Of a DNA stretch of 8,403 nt, positions 1 through 6,035 are shown piece by piece. The notes under the pieces were generated by a model that worked only from the letters and a program-made list of their open reading frames with translations, had not been told where the DNA came from and did not search any database. Both the position numbers and the translations under genes were made by a program. Source of the stretch: 66-474 sp036568625 (GTDB lineage Bacteria; Pseudomonadota; Gammaproteobacteria; Xanthomonadales; Rhodanobacteraceae); contig DATCSF010000296.1 of the NCBI GenBank assembly GCA_036568625.1, forward strand, positions 1 to 8,403. Reading direction: 5' to 3'. How positions within the stretch are numbered: the stretch's first letter is position 1; the number at the start of each line of letters is the position of its first letter.

Positions 1-323
1 CCACGCTGACCATGAGCGCCGCGGAGCGCCGCCACGAAGCCGCGCTGCTGCGCACCCTGGGCGCGCGCCGCGGTCAATTGCGGATGGCGGCGCTGTGCGA
101 GTTCGGCTTGCTGGGCGCGATCTCGGGCTTCACCGCGATGCTCGCGGCGGCGCTGGGCGGCGTGTGGCTCGCGCACTCGGTGTTCCGCATCCACGCGTTT
201 GAACCACCGTGGCTACCGCTGATCATCGCCGCCATGATCGCGGCGATCGTTGTGGCCGCGCTGGGTTTGGGCGGCACCCGCAAGGTGCTGCACACTTCGC
301 CGCTGTTATTGCTGCGGCGTTGA
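1..323 (+). CDS. ABC transporter permease, FtsX/MacB-like, C-terminal fragment
   Basis: The reading frame is open from the window edge (first complete codon at position 3) to a TGA at 321-323, so the 5' part of the gene lies outside and the ATG at 12 is unlikely to be the true start. The visible roughly 105 residues begin with a cytoplasmic segment containing ERRHEAALLRTLGA, the charged stretch before the last transmembrane pair that is characteristic of FtsX-domain permeases. Two hydrophobic segments follow, roughly residues 27-55 and 67-90 counted from the Met at 12, then a short tail ending in SPLLLLRR, similar to the 'SP..LLR' ends of the YbbP/LolE/MacB type. Such permeases work in the inner membrane with an ATPase partner; substrate and partner cannot be judged from this fragment. 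The last 18 bp overlap the end of the convergent minus-strand gene. I am confident of the family, not of the subfamily. Confidence 0.82.
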   Translation, partial: TLTMSAAERRHEAALLRTLGARRGQLRMAALCEFGLLGAISGFTAMLAAALGGVWLAHSVFRIHAFEPPWLPLIIAAMIAAIVVAALGLGGTRKVLHTSPLLLLRR

Positions 324-1205
324 CGCTATGCGGAGGGTTTTGCACCACTCTTCGCCGTGCCGCATGACGAACGGCCCGCACCCCTTCGGCACGTGCGGCG
401 GCAGGGGCAACGCATCACCGGTTTTCCAGAAGCCCAATCGCTTCATGATTTCCGGCATCTCGGAATCGGCAACAGCGAGCGGATTGCCGTCGCCGTAGTG
501 CGTGATGCTCCGGTAGTGCAGGATGCGCGCGTACCGACCCGATTTACCCGGCGCGTAGACTTCGACCCAATAGGCGTAAGGAGCGTCGTCGGTCGGATAG
601 TTCACGATCACGTCACCCCGCAGCGGTCCTTGCTCGACGAACCGTGTCGCCGCATTGTTGTTGGTGCCGCCATTGACGTTGGCGAACGCCTGACGAAACC
701 CATTCGTCTTGCGGTCGTACTCGAACAACTTCGTTCCGATGCTGGCATTCCCGTTCAGGCCATGCGCGGACAAAGTCCGCAACATCAGCAGCGGTTGCGT
801 TTGGTCGGGACCCGCGAAAACAACGCCCGCAGCATCCAGTCCATTCGTCATGTCGAACCAGCTGTCGCCAGCATGGCCGCGTGCCTCGGAGCAGATGGGA
901 ATGAGAGCTTTGACAAAGCAGACAGCTAACGGGCTGGCGTTTCCCATCATGGCGAGATCGGCAGGTGGTGGTATGGCGTCGCTGACCACTACCAGCGCCC
1001 ATGGGGAAGTCGTCGCAAACGGCTGCGTCAGATCCAGGTAGTCGATGACTCGCGCCTTTTTGCCGTGCCAGACCGGTAGCGCATCGATGACTGCCTGTTC
1101 GACTTTTGCTTGCGGCAAAGGCGCCACGGCCGCCGCCTGAAGGCTTGTGGAAACCAGGCCGACCACGAGCAACGCAAAACATCCGATCGCGAATTGACGG
1201 CGCAT
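306..1205 (-). CDS. Putative exported protein of unknown function (299 aa)
   Basis: I do not recognise a named family. Residues 1-26 look like a Sec signal peptide: MRRQ, then a hydrophobic core to about residue 22, then an AAA-type signal peptidase I site before V27. The mature part has four cysteines in two pairs (C96/C105 and C276/C288), compatible with periplasmic disulfides. It has no further membrane span and no obvious catalytic signature. The middle and C-terminal parts look like a folded domain (FEYDRKTNGFRQAFANVNGG near 161-180; HYRSITHYGDGNPLAVADSEMPEI near 230-253). The ATG at 1205 is fixed by an in-frame TGA directly before it and by the signal peptide, although the ribosome binding site is poor. 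The gene lies 43 bp downstream of pgeF on the same strand and could be partly cotranscribed, but a good promoter candidate sits at 1238-1266. Its stop lies inside the convergent permease gene. A real gene is well supported; the function is unknown. Confidence 0.8.
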   Translation of the reverse strand: MRRQFAIGCFALLVVGLVSTSLQAAAVAPLPQAKVEQAVIDALPVWHGKKARVIDYLDLTQPFATTSPWALVVVSDAIPPPADLAMMGNASPLAVCFVKALIPICSEARGHAGDSWFDMTNGLDAAGVVFAGPDQTQPLLMLRTLSAHGLNGNASIGTKLFEYDRKTNGFRQAFANVNGGTNNNAATRFVEQGPLRGDVIVNYPTDDAPYAYWVEVYAPGKSGRYARILHYRSITHYGDGNPLAVADSEMPEIMKRLGFWKTGDALPLPPHVPKGCGPFVMRHGEEWCKTLRIASTPQQ

Positions 1206-1237
1206 TCACGCTGGCCACGGCACCCGAGGTGAATACC

Positions 1238-1266
1238 ATTAAATGCCTTCAGCTTGCCCTCGGCAA
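1238..1266 (-). promoter_or_regulatory. Candidate sigma70 promoter for the exported protein gene
   Basis: On the minus strand, TTGCCG (1261-1266) and TTTAAT (1238-1243) are separated by exactly 17 bp. The -10 hexamer matches TATAAT at 5 of 6 positions, and the -35 matches TTGACA at 4 of 6. The predicted start near 1231 gives a leader of about 25 nt before the ATG at 1205. The -35 and most of the spacer lie inside the last codons of pgeF. AT-rich hexamers are rare in this GC-rich DNA, which raises the weight of the match, but it is a sequence match only. Confidence 0.42.
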
Positions 1267-2097
1267 TAGCCAAAGCAAACTCACCATTCGCCCGCTGCGC
1301 GCGCCGTCGCGACGATAGGAATGCAAGCGCGGATCGGTGAAAGTATCGAAACCGCCGCCAAAGATGCGGGTGACGCCGGCGGCGCGCAGGCGCAACCGCG
1401 CGAGTCCGTACAAATCACAGAACCAGTGGCCTGGTCGCGTGGCGGTGAAGGCCGAGGCCGCAGCTGGATCGTGGGCGAGGAAAGCATCGCGCACTTCGTC
1501 GCCGACTTCGTAGGACTGCGCCGCAATCGCGGGACCAAGCCACGCGATGATGTTTTCGCGCCTAGCCAGCATCACGGCCAGCGTATTTTCCAGCACGCCC
1601 GCGCACAAGCCGCGCCAGCCTGCGTGCGCGGCGCCAATTTCGGCACCAGCATCGGTACAGAACAGCACCGGCAGGCAGTCGGCGGTCTGGATGGCCAGCA
1701 CCACGCCGGGCGTGCGGGTGACGGCGGCGTCGGCTTTGGGCGAGCCGGGAGCTTTCGCGGAACGCGTTGAATCGCATCCCGCGTCGGCGAGCGCACGGCC
1801 AGGGGCGGTCGGGCCGGCGCCCCGCACCATGGACGGTTGCTCGCCTGTGAACGCGGCAACGTCAGTACCGTGCACCTGCCGTAGCCAACGCGGTTCCGAC
1901 GGTAACGACAGCGCGTCGCGCAGGAACGCACGATTGTGTGCAACGGCCGCGGGATCGTCACCGCAGCGGGTGCCGAGGTTGAATCCATACGCAGATCGCG
2001 GCGCCTCGCCCGACCCTTCGCGCGTAGTCGTGACCGCACGCACGCTCGGCGACACGGGCCAATCCGGTATCAGCCACGACGCGGAGGTGTCAGGCAT
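1249..2097 (-). CDS. pgeF: Purine nucleoside phosphorylase / laccase-domain protein PgeF (YfiH family)
   Basis: This 282-residue protein belongs to the YfiH/LACC1 'multicopper polyphenol oxidase' family. Established work shows members act as zinc-dependent purine nucleoside phosphorylases with adenosine deaminase activity, and E. coli YfiH has also been linked to editing of peptidoglycan precursors. The metal-binding motifs are present: QVHGTDV (H76), TADCLPVLF (C141) and HAGWRGLCAGVLE (H158), with the C-to-H spacing of 17 expected from E. coli (C107, H124). The spacing from H76 to C141 is 65 instead of about 36, because of an in-frame insertion (separate entry). The C-terminal GGGFDTFTDPRLHSYRRDG is typical. 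The start is the ATG at 2097, with a strong GGGAGG site 5 nt upstream; the frame is open to 2283 but that would overlap rluD heavily. The start overlaps the rluD stop by 8 bp, implying translational coupling. The rluD-pgeF order matches E. coli. Confidence 0.95.
   Translation of the reverse strand: MPDTSASWLIPDWPVSPSVRAVTTTREGSGEAPRSAYGFNLGTRCGDDPAAVAHNRAFLRDALSLPSEPRWLRQVHGTDVAAFTGEQPSMVRGAGPTAPGRALADAGCDSTRSAKAPGSPKADAAVTRTPGVVLAIQTADCLPVLFCTDAGAEIGAAHAGWRGLCAGVLENTLAVMLARRENIIAWLGPAIAAQSYEVGDEVRDAFLAHDPAAASAFTATRPGHWFCDLYGLARLRLRAAGVTRIFGGGFDTFTDPRLHSYRRDGARSGRMVSLLWLLPRAS
1741..1833 (-). other. In-frame insertion in pgeF (about residues 89-119)
   Basis: From my memory of E. coli YfiH, the segment between the first metal ligand (HGT) and the RADAS/KADAA motif is about 29 residues shorter than here. 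The extra peptide is rich in G, A, P, S, R and T (for example RGAGPTAPGRALADAG) and looks disordered. The 7-mer GGCGAGC occurs on the plus strand at 1739-1745 and 1786-1792, and its inverse GCTCGCC at 1839-1845, so the outer two form an inverted repeat around the insertion. In DNA this GC-rich the repeats could be coincidence. The edges are approximate. It resembles a small palindromic element captured in frame, but the sequence alone does not prove it. Confidence 0.55.
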
Positions 2098-3058
2098 GTT
2101 CGCCTCCCAAAGCCGCGGCATCTTCGCGCAAGGCAGCCAGCAACTCGAGAAAATCGCGCGGCGGCTCGGCGTCGAACGCCAGCGCTTCGCCCGACACCGG
2201 ATGCTCGAAGGCCAGATGTTCAGCATGCAGCGCCTGGCGCTTGAACCCACGCAACGTATCCGCCAATCGGGGCGTCGCGCCACGCGGCAATTTCAGGCCG
2301 CGGCCGTACAGCTGATCGCCAACCAGCGGCCAGCCCGCGTGCGCCATGTGCACACGGATCTGATGGGTGCGTCCGGTCTCCAGTTCGCACTGCAACAACG
2401 CATGTGCGCGAAATTTTTTGCGCACGCGGTAATGCGTGACGGCCGGGCGCCCACCCTCGCGCACCGCGCGCCGCAAACGGTCGGTTGGATGGCGATCCAT
2501 CGGTGCATCGACGGTGCCGCCCGCCACCGGCACGCCGTTGACGACGGCGGCGTAGCGGCGATGGATGTCGCGCGCCGCCAGCATCCGGGTCAATGCGGTA
2601 TGCGCGGGCAGCGAGCGCGCCACCACCAGCAAGCCCGACGTATCCTTGTCCAGCCGATGCACGATGCCGGCGCGCGGGACTTGTCCCAGACCCGGATCGT
2701 GGTGCAGCAATGCATTCAACATCGTGCCGGCGCGATTGCCAGCGCCCGGGTGCACCACCAGACCGGCCGGCTTGTCGATCACCAGCAGGTCGGCATCCTC
2801 GAAGACGATCCTGAGATCGATGGCCTCGGGCCGATCGCCCAGCACAGGCTCGTCGACATGCTCCCATGCAGCGATCTCGCCGCCCCGGACGCGCGTGCGC
2901 GGCGGCACTTCACGGCCATCCAGACTGACGCGACCGGCCCTGACCTCGGCGGCCAGGTGCGCCCGCGAGTAGCCAGGGAACAACCTGGGCAGGATCTGGT
3001 CGAAGCGTTGCCCGGCCAGTTCGGGTGGAACCTCCGCGCGGAATTGCTGTTCAGCCAC
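2090..3058 (-). CDS. rluD: 23S rRNA pseudouridine synthase RluD
   Basis: This 322-residue enzyme converts specific uridines of helix 69 of 23S rRNA (1911, 1915 and 1917 in E. coli numbering) to pseudouridine and supports 50S maturation. An N-terminal S4 RNA-binding domain occupies about residues 17-75 (GQRFDQILPRLFPGYSR ... GRVSLDG). The RluA-family catalytic domain follows, with VIDKPAGLVVHPG (93-105), the signature HRLDKDTSGLLVVAR with catalytic Asp at 137, and GRTHQIRVHMAHAGWPLVGD further on. Length is close to the 326 residues of E. coli RluD. The start is a GTG at 3058; it is preferred because the N-terminus then aligns with RluD and a GAGG site (3067-3070) lies 8 nt upstream. The close neighbourhood of pgeF and the divergent bamD separates RluD from RluA and RluC paralogues. 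No missing residue was noticed. Confidence 0.95.
   Translation of the reverse strand: MAEQQFRAEVPPELAGQRFDQILPRLFPGYSRAHLAAEVRAGRVSLDGREVPPRTRVRGGEIAAWEHVDEPVLGDRPEAIDLRIVFEDADLLVIDKPAGLVVHPGAGNRAGTMLNALLHHDPGLGQVPRAGIVHRLDKDTSGLLVVARSLPAHTALTRMLAARDIHRRYAAVVNGVPVAGGTVDAPMDRHPTDRLRRAVREGGRPAVTHYRVRKKFRAHALLQCELETGRTHQIRVHMAHAGWPLVGDQLYGRGLKLPRGATPRLADTLRGFKRQALHAEHLAFEHPVSGEALAFDAEPPRDFLELLAALREDAAALGGEHA
2103..2108 (-). promoter_or_regulatory. Ribosome binding site deciding the pgeF start
   Basis: GGGAGG on the minus strand lies 5 nt before the ATG at 2097 and inside the 3' end of rluD. It selects this ATG over the far upstream in-frame start at 2283 and supports coupled translation of rluD and pgeF. 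Confidence 0.75.
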
Positions 3059-3066
3059 GACGATGG

Positions 3067-3070
3067 CCTC
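3067..3070 (-). promoter_or_regulatory. Ribosome binding site supporting the GTG start of rluD
   Basis: GAGG on the minus strand stands 8 nt before the GTG at 3058. There is no in-frame ATG close by, so this site is the main evidence for the non-ATG start. Confidence 0.6.
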
Positions 3071-3075
3071 GCCGG

Positions 3076-3101
3076 TTGGTCGATTCGGATTCCGCTATCA
3101 T
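3076..3101 (+). promoter_or_regulatory. Possible bamD promoter in the rluD/bamD divergent gap
   Basis: TATCAT at 3096-3101 is a 5-of-6 match to a -10 box and would start transcription about 20-25 nt before the bamD ATG. The best -35 candidate, TTGGTC at 3076-3081, leaves a spacer of only 14 bp, so the -35 is weak or absent. The 72-bp gap must also carry the rluD promoter, for which I see no convincing match. Confidence 0.3.
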
Positions 3102-3130
3102 GCCCGCTCGCGTTCGCAAAGACTTGCCCG

Positions 3131-3973
3131 ATGCCATCCCGACGCTCCGCACCGCTGCTGAAGTTAGCCCTGTTCCTGCCGCTGCTGCTCGCCCTGGGCG
3201 CCTGCTCGCTGTTCCACCACGGCAAGCGCGACACGTTGAACAACATGACCGTCGAGCAGTTGTACGAGCGCGCGCACACGCTTTCCGGGGACGGCAACTG
3301 GGGTGCGGCCGAAACCGTCTATCAAAAGCTGATCTCGCGCTTCCCGTACGGCGCCTACAACGAGCAGTCGCAGATCGAGCTGGCCTACGCGCAGTACAAA
3401 GATGACAAGCAGGACGAGGCATACTCGACCATCAACGAATTCATCAAGACCTACCCGACCCACAAGCATATTGCCTACGCGTATTATCTGCGCGGCCTGA
3501 TCAACTTCGACCGCACCGAAACCGCGCTGCAGCGCATGGCCGGGATCAGCCCATCGCGCTTCGACCAGGGCTACGCACTGCAGTCGTTCGATGATTTCAA
3601 TACCTTGGTCGCGCGTTTTCCGAACACGCGCTACGCGGTGGACTCGCGTCAGCGCATGATCTACCTGCGCAACCAGTTGGCCGAGTCGGAGTTGAACGTC
3701 GCCGAGTTCTACCTGCAGCGACAGGCCTACGTCGCCGCGGCCGACCGCGCGAAATACATCGTCTCGCACTACCAGCGTTCGCCGCAGGTTGCCGACGCGC
3801 TGGCGGTGATGGCCAAGAGCTACGATTTGCTGGGCGAGCAGAAGCTGGCCATCCAGACCACCGACGTATTGAAGCTCAACTATCCGGATCATCCGTATCT
3901 GCGCAATCCCCATCGCTGGCCGAAACACCATAGCTGGGCGTGGCGGCTGATTCCGTTTACGAGCGCGCACTGA
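3131..3973 (+). CDS. bamD: Outer membrane protein assembly factor BamD (lipoprotein)
   Basis: BamD is the essential lipoprotein of the BAM complex and helps BamA insert beta-barrel proteins into the outer membrane from the periplasmic side. The 280-residue precursor begins with a type II signal peptide (MPSRRS, hydrophobic residues 8-22) ending in the lipobox LGAC with the lipidated Cys at 25; Ser at +2 agrees with sorting to the outer membrane. The mature part is a series of TPR-like helical repeats, including WGAAETVYQKLISRFPYG, AYAYYLRGL and DDFNTLVARFPNTRYAVDSRQRM, which are typical BamD/YfiO segments. It is longer than E. coli BamD (245 aa), partly from a C-terminal tail rich in W, H and P. 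The frame is open far upstream (to 1547), but that stretch is antisense to rluD and pgeF; the ATG at 3131 is the only start giving a proper signal peptide. There is no clear ribosome binding site. The divergent rluD-pgeF neighbour supports the call. Confidence 0.96.
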   Translation: MPSRRSAPLLKLALFLPLLLALGACSLFHHGKRDTLNNMTVEQLYERAHTLSGDGNWGAAETVYQKLISRFPYGAYNEQSQIELAYAQYKDDKQDEAYSTINEFIKTYPTHKHIAYAYYLRGLINFDRTETALQRMAGISPSRFDQGYALQSFDDFNTLVARFPNTRYAVDSRQRMIYLRNQLAESELNVAEFYLQRQAYVAAADRAKYIVSHYQRSPQVADALAVMAKSYDLLGEQKLAIQTTDVLKLNYPDHPYLRNPHRWPKHHSWAWRLIPFTSAH

Positions 3974-4005
3974 CCCTCGAGCGGTTTCGCCCGCGTCGCG
4001 AGCGA

Positions 4006-4284
4006 GCTACTTTCGTTTCGGCGAAGGTAGCCAAAGCCACGCGCTTTTGCGCGGTGATGTTTCCTCGGTCCTGAACTGCGCACGATGCGTGCAAGCCGGC
4101 CCCCCCGACACGGCGAACGGGCAACGGAAAAGTAAGAAGGATGGCGCACGCGAAGTGCGCCGGTTCACCGCAGGGCCATGAAACCCGGCGATCGCGGGCG
4201 AATCCACAGCACATGGATGCGCGAAGGACGCGTTCGCGGGGGTGGCCTTCTCTTTGGCCACTTTCTCTTGACCACGCAAGAGAA
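4006..4284. repeat. Structured repeat-like element with hairpin ends between bamD and nadE
   Basis: This fills most of the 349-bp gap (3974-4322) between the convergent ends of bamD and nadE; I see no gene in that gap. The ends carry related inverted motifs: AAGGTAGCCAAAG at 4024-4036 and CTTTGGCCACTTT at 4252-4264, which match in 11 of 13 positions when one is reverse-complemented. Each end also holds a hairpin: 4006-4031 (10-bp stem with one G-T pair, 6-nt loop) and 4263-4284 (8-bp perfect stem, 6-nt loop). Further hairpins inside are CGCGC/GCGCG with a TTTT loop (4040-4053), GGCGCAC/GTGCGCC (4143-4161) and CGCGAA/TTCGCG (4220-4238). From memory, similar sequences occur many times between genes of Xanthomonadales, which would make this a non-coding, MITE-like dispersed element. 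No U-tract follows the end hairpins, so they are not classic terminators. Confidence 0.6.
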
Positions 4285-4322
4285 CGGGCACGCTTGCTAT
4301 GCGAGCGGAAGCTGTTCTCGTG

Positions 4323-5966
4323 TCAGCGCCACGCGCTCGAAATGGGATAGCGCCGCTCGCGTCCGAACGCGCAGGTCGACACGCGCGGGCCGGGTGCCGC
4401 CTGGCGGCGCTTGAACTCACTGGCATACAGCATCCGCACCACGCGGTGGACATCATCGGCGTCGTAGCCGGCGGCGACGATGTCGGCCTGCGACTCGGCG
4501 CCTTCGATGCAGCGCACGAGGATGCCGTCCAGCACCTCGTAGGGTGGCAGCGAATCCTGATCGGTCTGATCGGCGCGCAGCTCTGCGGAGGGCGCCCGTT
4601 CGATTACGGCACGCGGGATCACTTCGGTTCCCCGTTCGCCGTTCCCTGTTCCGGCTCCTGCTCCATTGCGCCACCGCGCCAGCCGGTACACCTGCGTCTT
4701 GTAGACGTCCTTCAACGGCGCGTAACCACCGCACATGTCGCCGTACAACGTGGCATACCCCACCGCCATTTCACTCTTGTTGCCGGTGGTCAACAGCAGC
4801 TTGCCGGTCTGGTTCGACAACGCCATCAGCAGCACGCCGCGGCTGCGCGATTGCAGGTTCTGGGCGGTGACGTCCGCAAGTTCTCCGCAGGCGGGCACCA
4901 GTGTCATGGCCGCCGCATCGACGACCTCGCCGATGGGCAAGTCGAAATATTGGACACCCAGCACGCGTGCCTGCGCGTGCGCCTCGCGCAAGGAAAGCTC
5001 CGACGTGTAACGCGAAGGCAGCATCACCGCGGCGACCTTTTCGGCACCCAGGGCGTCGACTGCGATCGCCAGCGTCAGTGCCGAGTCGATGCCGCCGGAA
5101 AGCCCCAGCAGCACGCCGTCGAACCCATTTTTGCCGACGTAGTCGCGCACGCCACGCACCAGCGCCGCGTAAAGCGTCGCCTCGGGTGAATCGTCGCCAA
5201 CAGGTGGCCAATCGCGCGCTACCCAGCGCCGCGAAATGGAATCGAATTCCGCCCACAACAGCGCATCGGCGAACGCCGGCGCGCGCGCCGCGACCTTGCC
5301 GTCGCCGTCCACCAGCAACGAGGCACCGTCGTAAACGACTTCATCCTGCCCACCGACCATGTTGAGATAGGCGATGGCGCAACCGGTTTCTTGCGCGCGC
5401 GCCGCCAACAACGCTTCGCGTTGTGCCTGCTTGCCGGTATCGAACGGTGATGCGTTGATCACGACCACCAGTTCCGCGCCCGCGCGCGCCGCGGCGGCCA
5501 TGGGCTCGGGCTGCCAGGCATCCTCGCAAATCAACAATCCGACGCGCACCCCCTTCAACGTGGTGACGGTCACCGCATGACCGGGTTCGAACCAGCGCTT
5601 GTCGTCGAACACGCCGTAATTGGGCAGCACGTATTTGTGCGCGATCTGCGCAACGCGCCCCTCGCGCAGCAGCGCCGCCGCGTTGAACACCACGCCGGTG
5701 CTGTGGGGAAAGCCGACCAGTACGTCGAAACCATCGGCTTCCGCGGCCAGCCTGTCCAGCTCCGATTGACATGAGGCCAGGAAGCTCGGCCGCAGCAGCA
5801 GGTCTTCCGGTGGATAACCGCTCAACGCGAGTTCCGGGCACACCAACAGGTCGGCGCCGCCCGCGCGCGCTTCGCGCATCAAGACGCGCACGCGATCGGC
5901 ATTGGCCGCGACCGCGCCGACCGGGAAATCGAACTGGGCGAGGGCAAGCCGCAGCGTGGTGGCCAT
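4323..5966 (-). CDS. nadE: Glutamine-dependent NAD+ synthetase NadE
   Basis: The enzyme makes NAD+ from deamido-NAD+ with ATP, using ammonia released from glutamine, the last step of NAD biosynthesis. The 547-residue protein has two domains. The N-terminal nitrilase-type glutaminase (about 4-255) has the catalytic triad E45 (CPELALSGYPPEDLL), K111 (HKYVLPNYGVFDDKRWFEPG) and C147 (LICEDAW). The C-terminal synthetase domain (about 265-547) has the pyrophosphatase loop SGGIDS at 290-295, TTGNKSEMAVGYATLYGDM near 393-411, DQTDQDSLPPYEVLDGIL near 466-483 and the usual FGRERRYPI end. It therefore differs from the short ammonia-dependent NadE of E. coli. A glycine-rich insertion lies at about 435-447 (separate entry). 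The ATG at 5966 is chosen because it starts just before the conserved LRLALAQFDFPVG; the upstream ATG at 6014 lies before the sucCD terminator. The ribosome binding site is weak (GGGA). The gene follows sucD after the terminator, so it probably has its own promoter, which I could not identify. Confidence 0.96.
   Translation of the reverse strand: MATTLRLALAQFDFPVGAVAANADRVRVLMREARAGGADLLVCPELALSGYPPEDLLLRPSFLASCQSELDRLAAEADGFDVLVGFPHSTGVVFNAAALLREGRVAQIAHKYVLPNYGVFDDKRWFEPGHAVTVTTLKGVRVGLLICEDAWQPEPMAAAARAGAELVVVINASPFDTGKQAQREALLAARAQETGCAIAYLNMVGGQDEVVYDGASLLVDGDGKVAARAPAFADALLWAEFDSISRRWVARDWPPVGDDSPEATLYAALVRGVRDYVGKNGFDGVLLGLSGGIDSALTLAIAVDALGAEKVAAVMLPSRYTSELSLREAHAQARVLGVQYFDLPIGEVVDAAAMTLVPACGELADVTAQNLQSRSRGVLLMALSNQTGKLLLTTGNKSEMAVGYATLYGDMCGGYAPLKDVYKTQVYRLARWRNGAGAGTGNGERGTEVIPRAVIERAPSAELRADQTDQDSLPPYEVLDGILVRCIEGAESQADIVAAGYDADDVHRVVRMLYASEFKRRQAAPGPRVSTCAFGRERRYPISSAWR
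4625..4652 (-). repeat. Four tandem copies of a 7-bp repeat inside nadE
   Basis: On the minus strand four consecutive 7-mers read GGAACAG, GGAACGG, CGAACGG and GGAACCG, each one change from the consensus GGAACGG. They are preceded by GGAGCA and GGAGCC. Together they encode the low-complexity peptide GAGAGTGNGERGT between RWRN and EVIPRAVIERAPSAEL, where I expect only a few residues from other NadE proteins. A 7-bp unit is not a multiple of three, so gain or loss of one copy would shift the frame; the present state is in frame. Reiterated GGGAAYGG-like heptamers are, from memory, common in Xanthomonadales genomes. Confidence 0.7.
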
Positions 5967-5980
5967 GAATGATCCCGGAT

Positions 5981-6008
5981 AGACAAAGGCCGCGACGAAT
6001 CGCGGCCT
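5981..6008 (-). terminator. Intrinsic terminator of the sucCD transcript
   Basis: On the minus strand AGGCCGCGA, a TTCG tetraloop and TCGCGGCCT form a perfect 9-bp stem, followed by TTGTCT, so the U-rich tail begins with the last stem base (TTTGTCT). It begins 28 bp after the sucD stop and ends 15 bp before the nadE ATG. It should end most sucCD transcription and separate it from nadE. The U-tract is interrupted, so some read-through is possible. Confidence 0.82.
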
Positions 6009-6035
6009 CGTCATTTTACTTCGCGAAAGCGCCGT

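Noticed and set aside
2098..2283. Upstream start of pgeF at 2283
   Set aside because: It would overlap rluD by more than 190 bp, and the added residues are an out-of-frame reading of rluD. The ATG at 2097 has a strong ribosome binding site.
1547..3130. Plus-strand frame open for about 1.6 kb directly upstream of and in frame with bamD
   Set aside because: It is antisense to the well-supported rluD and pgeF genes, has an Arg/Ala/His-rich composition with no family features, and would bury the BamD lipoprotein signal. It is a GC-bias artefact.
4141..4350. Short plus-strand open frames within the bamD/nadE gap
   Set aside because: They run through hairpins of the repeat-like element, have no recognisable domains, and the longest continue into sequence antisense to nadE.
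4299..5189. 296-codon plus-strand open frame opposite the NadE synthetase domain
   Set aside because: It is antisense to conserved NadE motifs, with no signature and no ribosome binding site I can support.
5967..6014. Upstream ATG at 6014 as nadE start
   Set aside because: The extension would run through the sucCD terminator hairpin, and the nitrilase domain begins immediately after the ATG at 5966.
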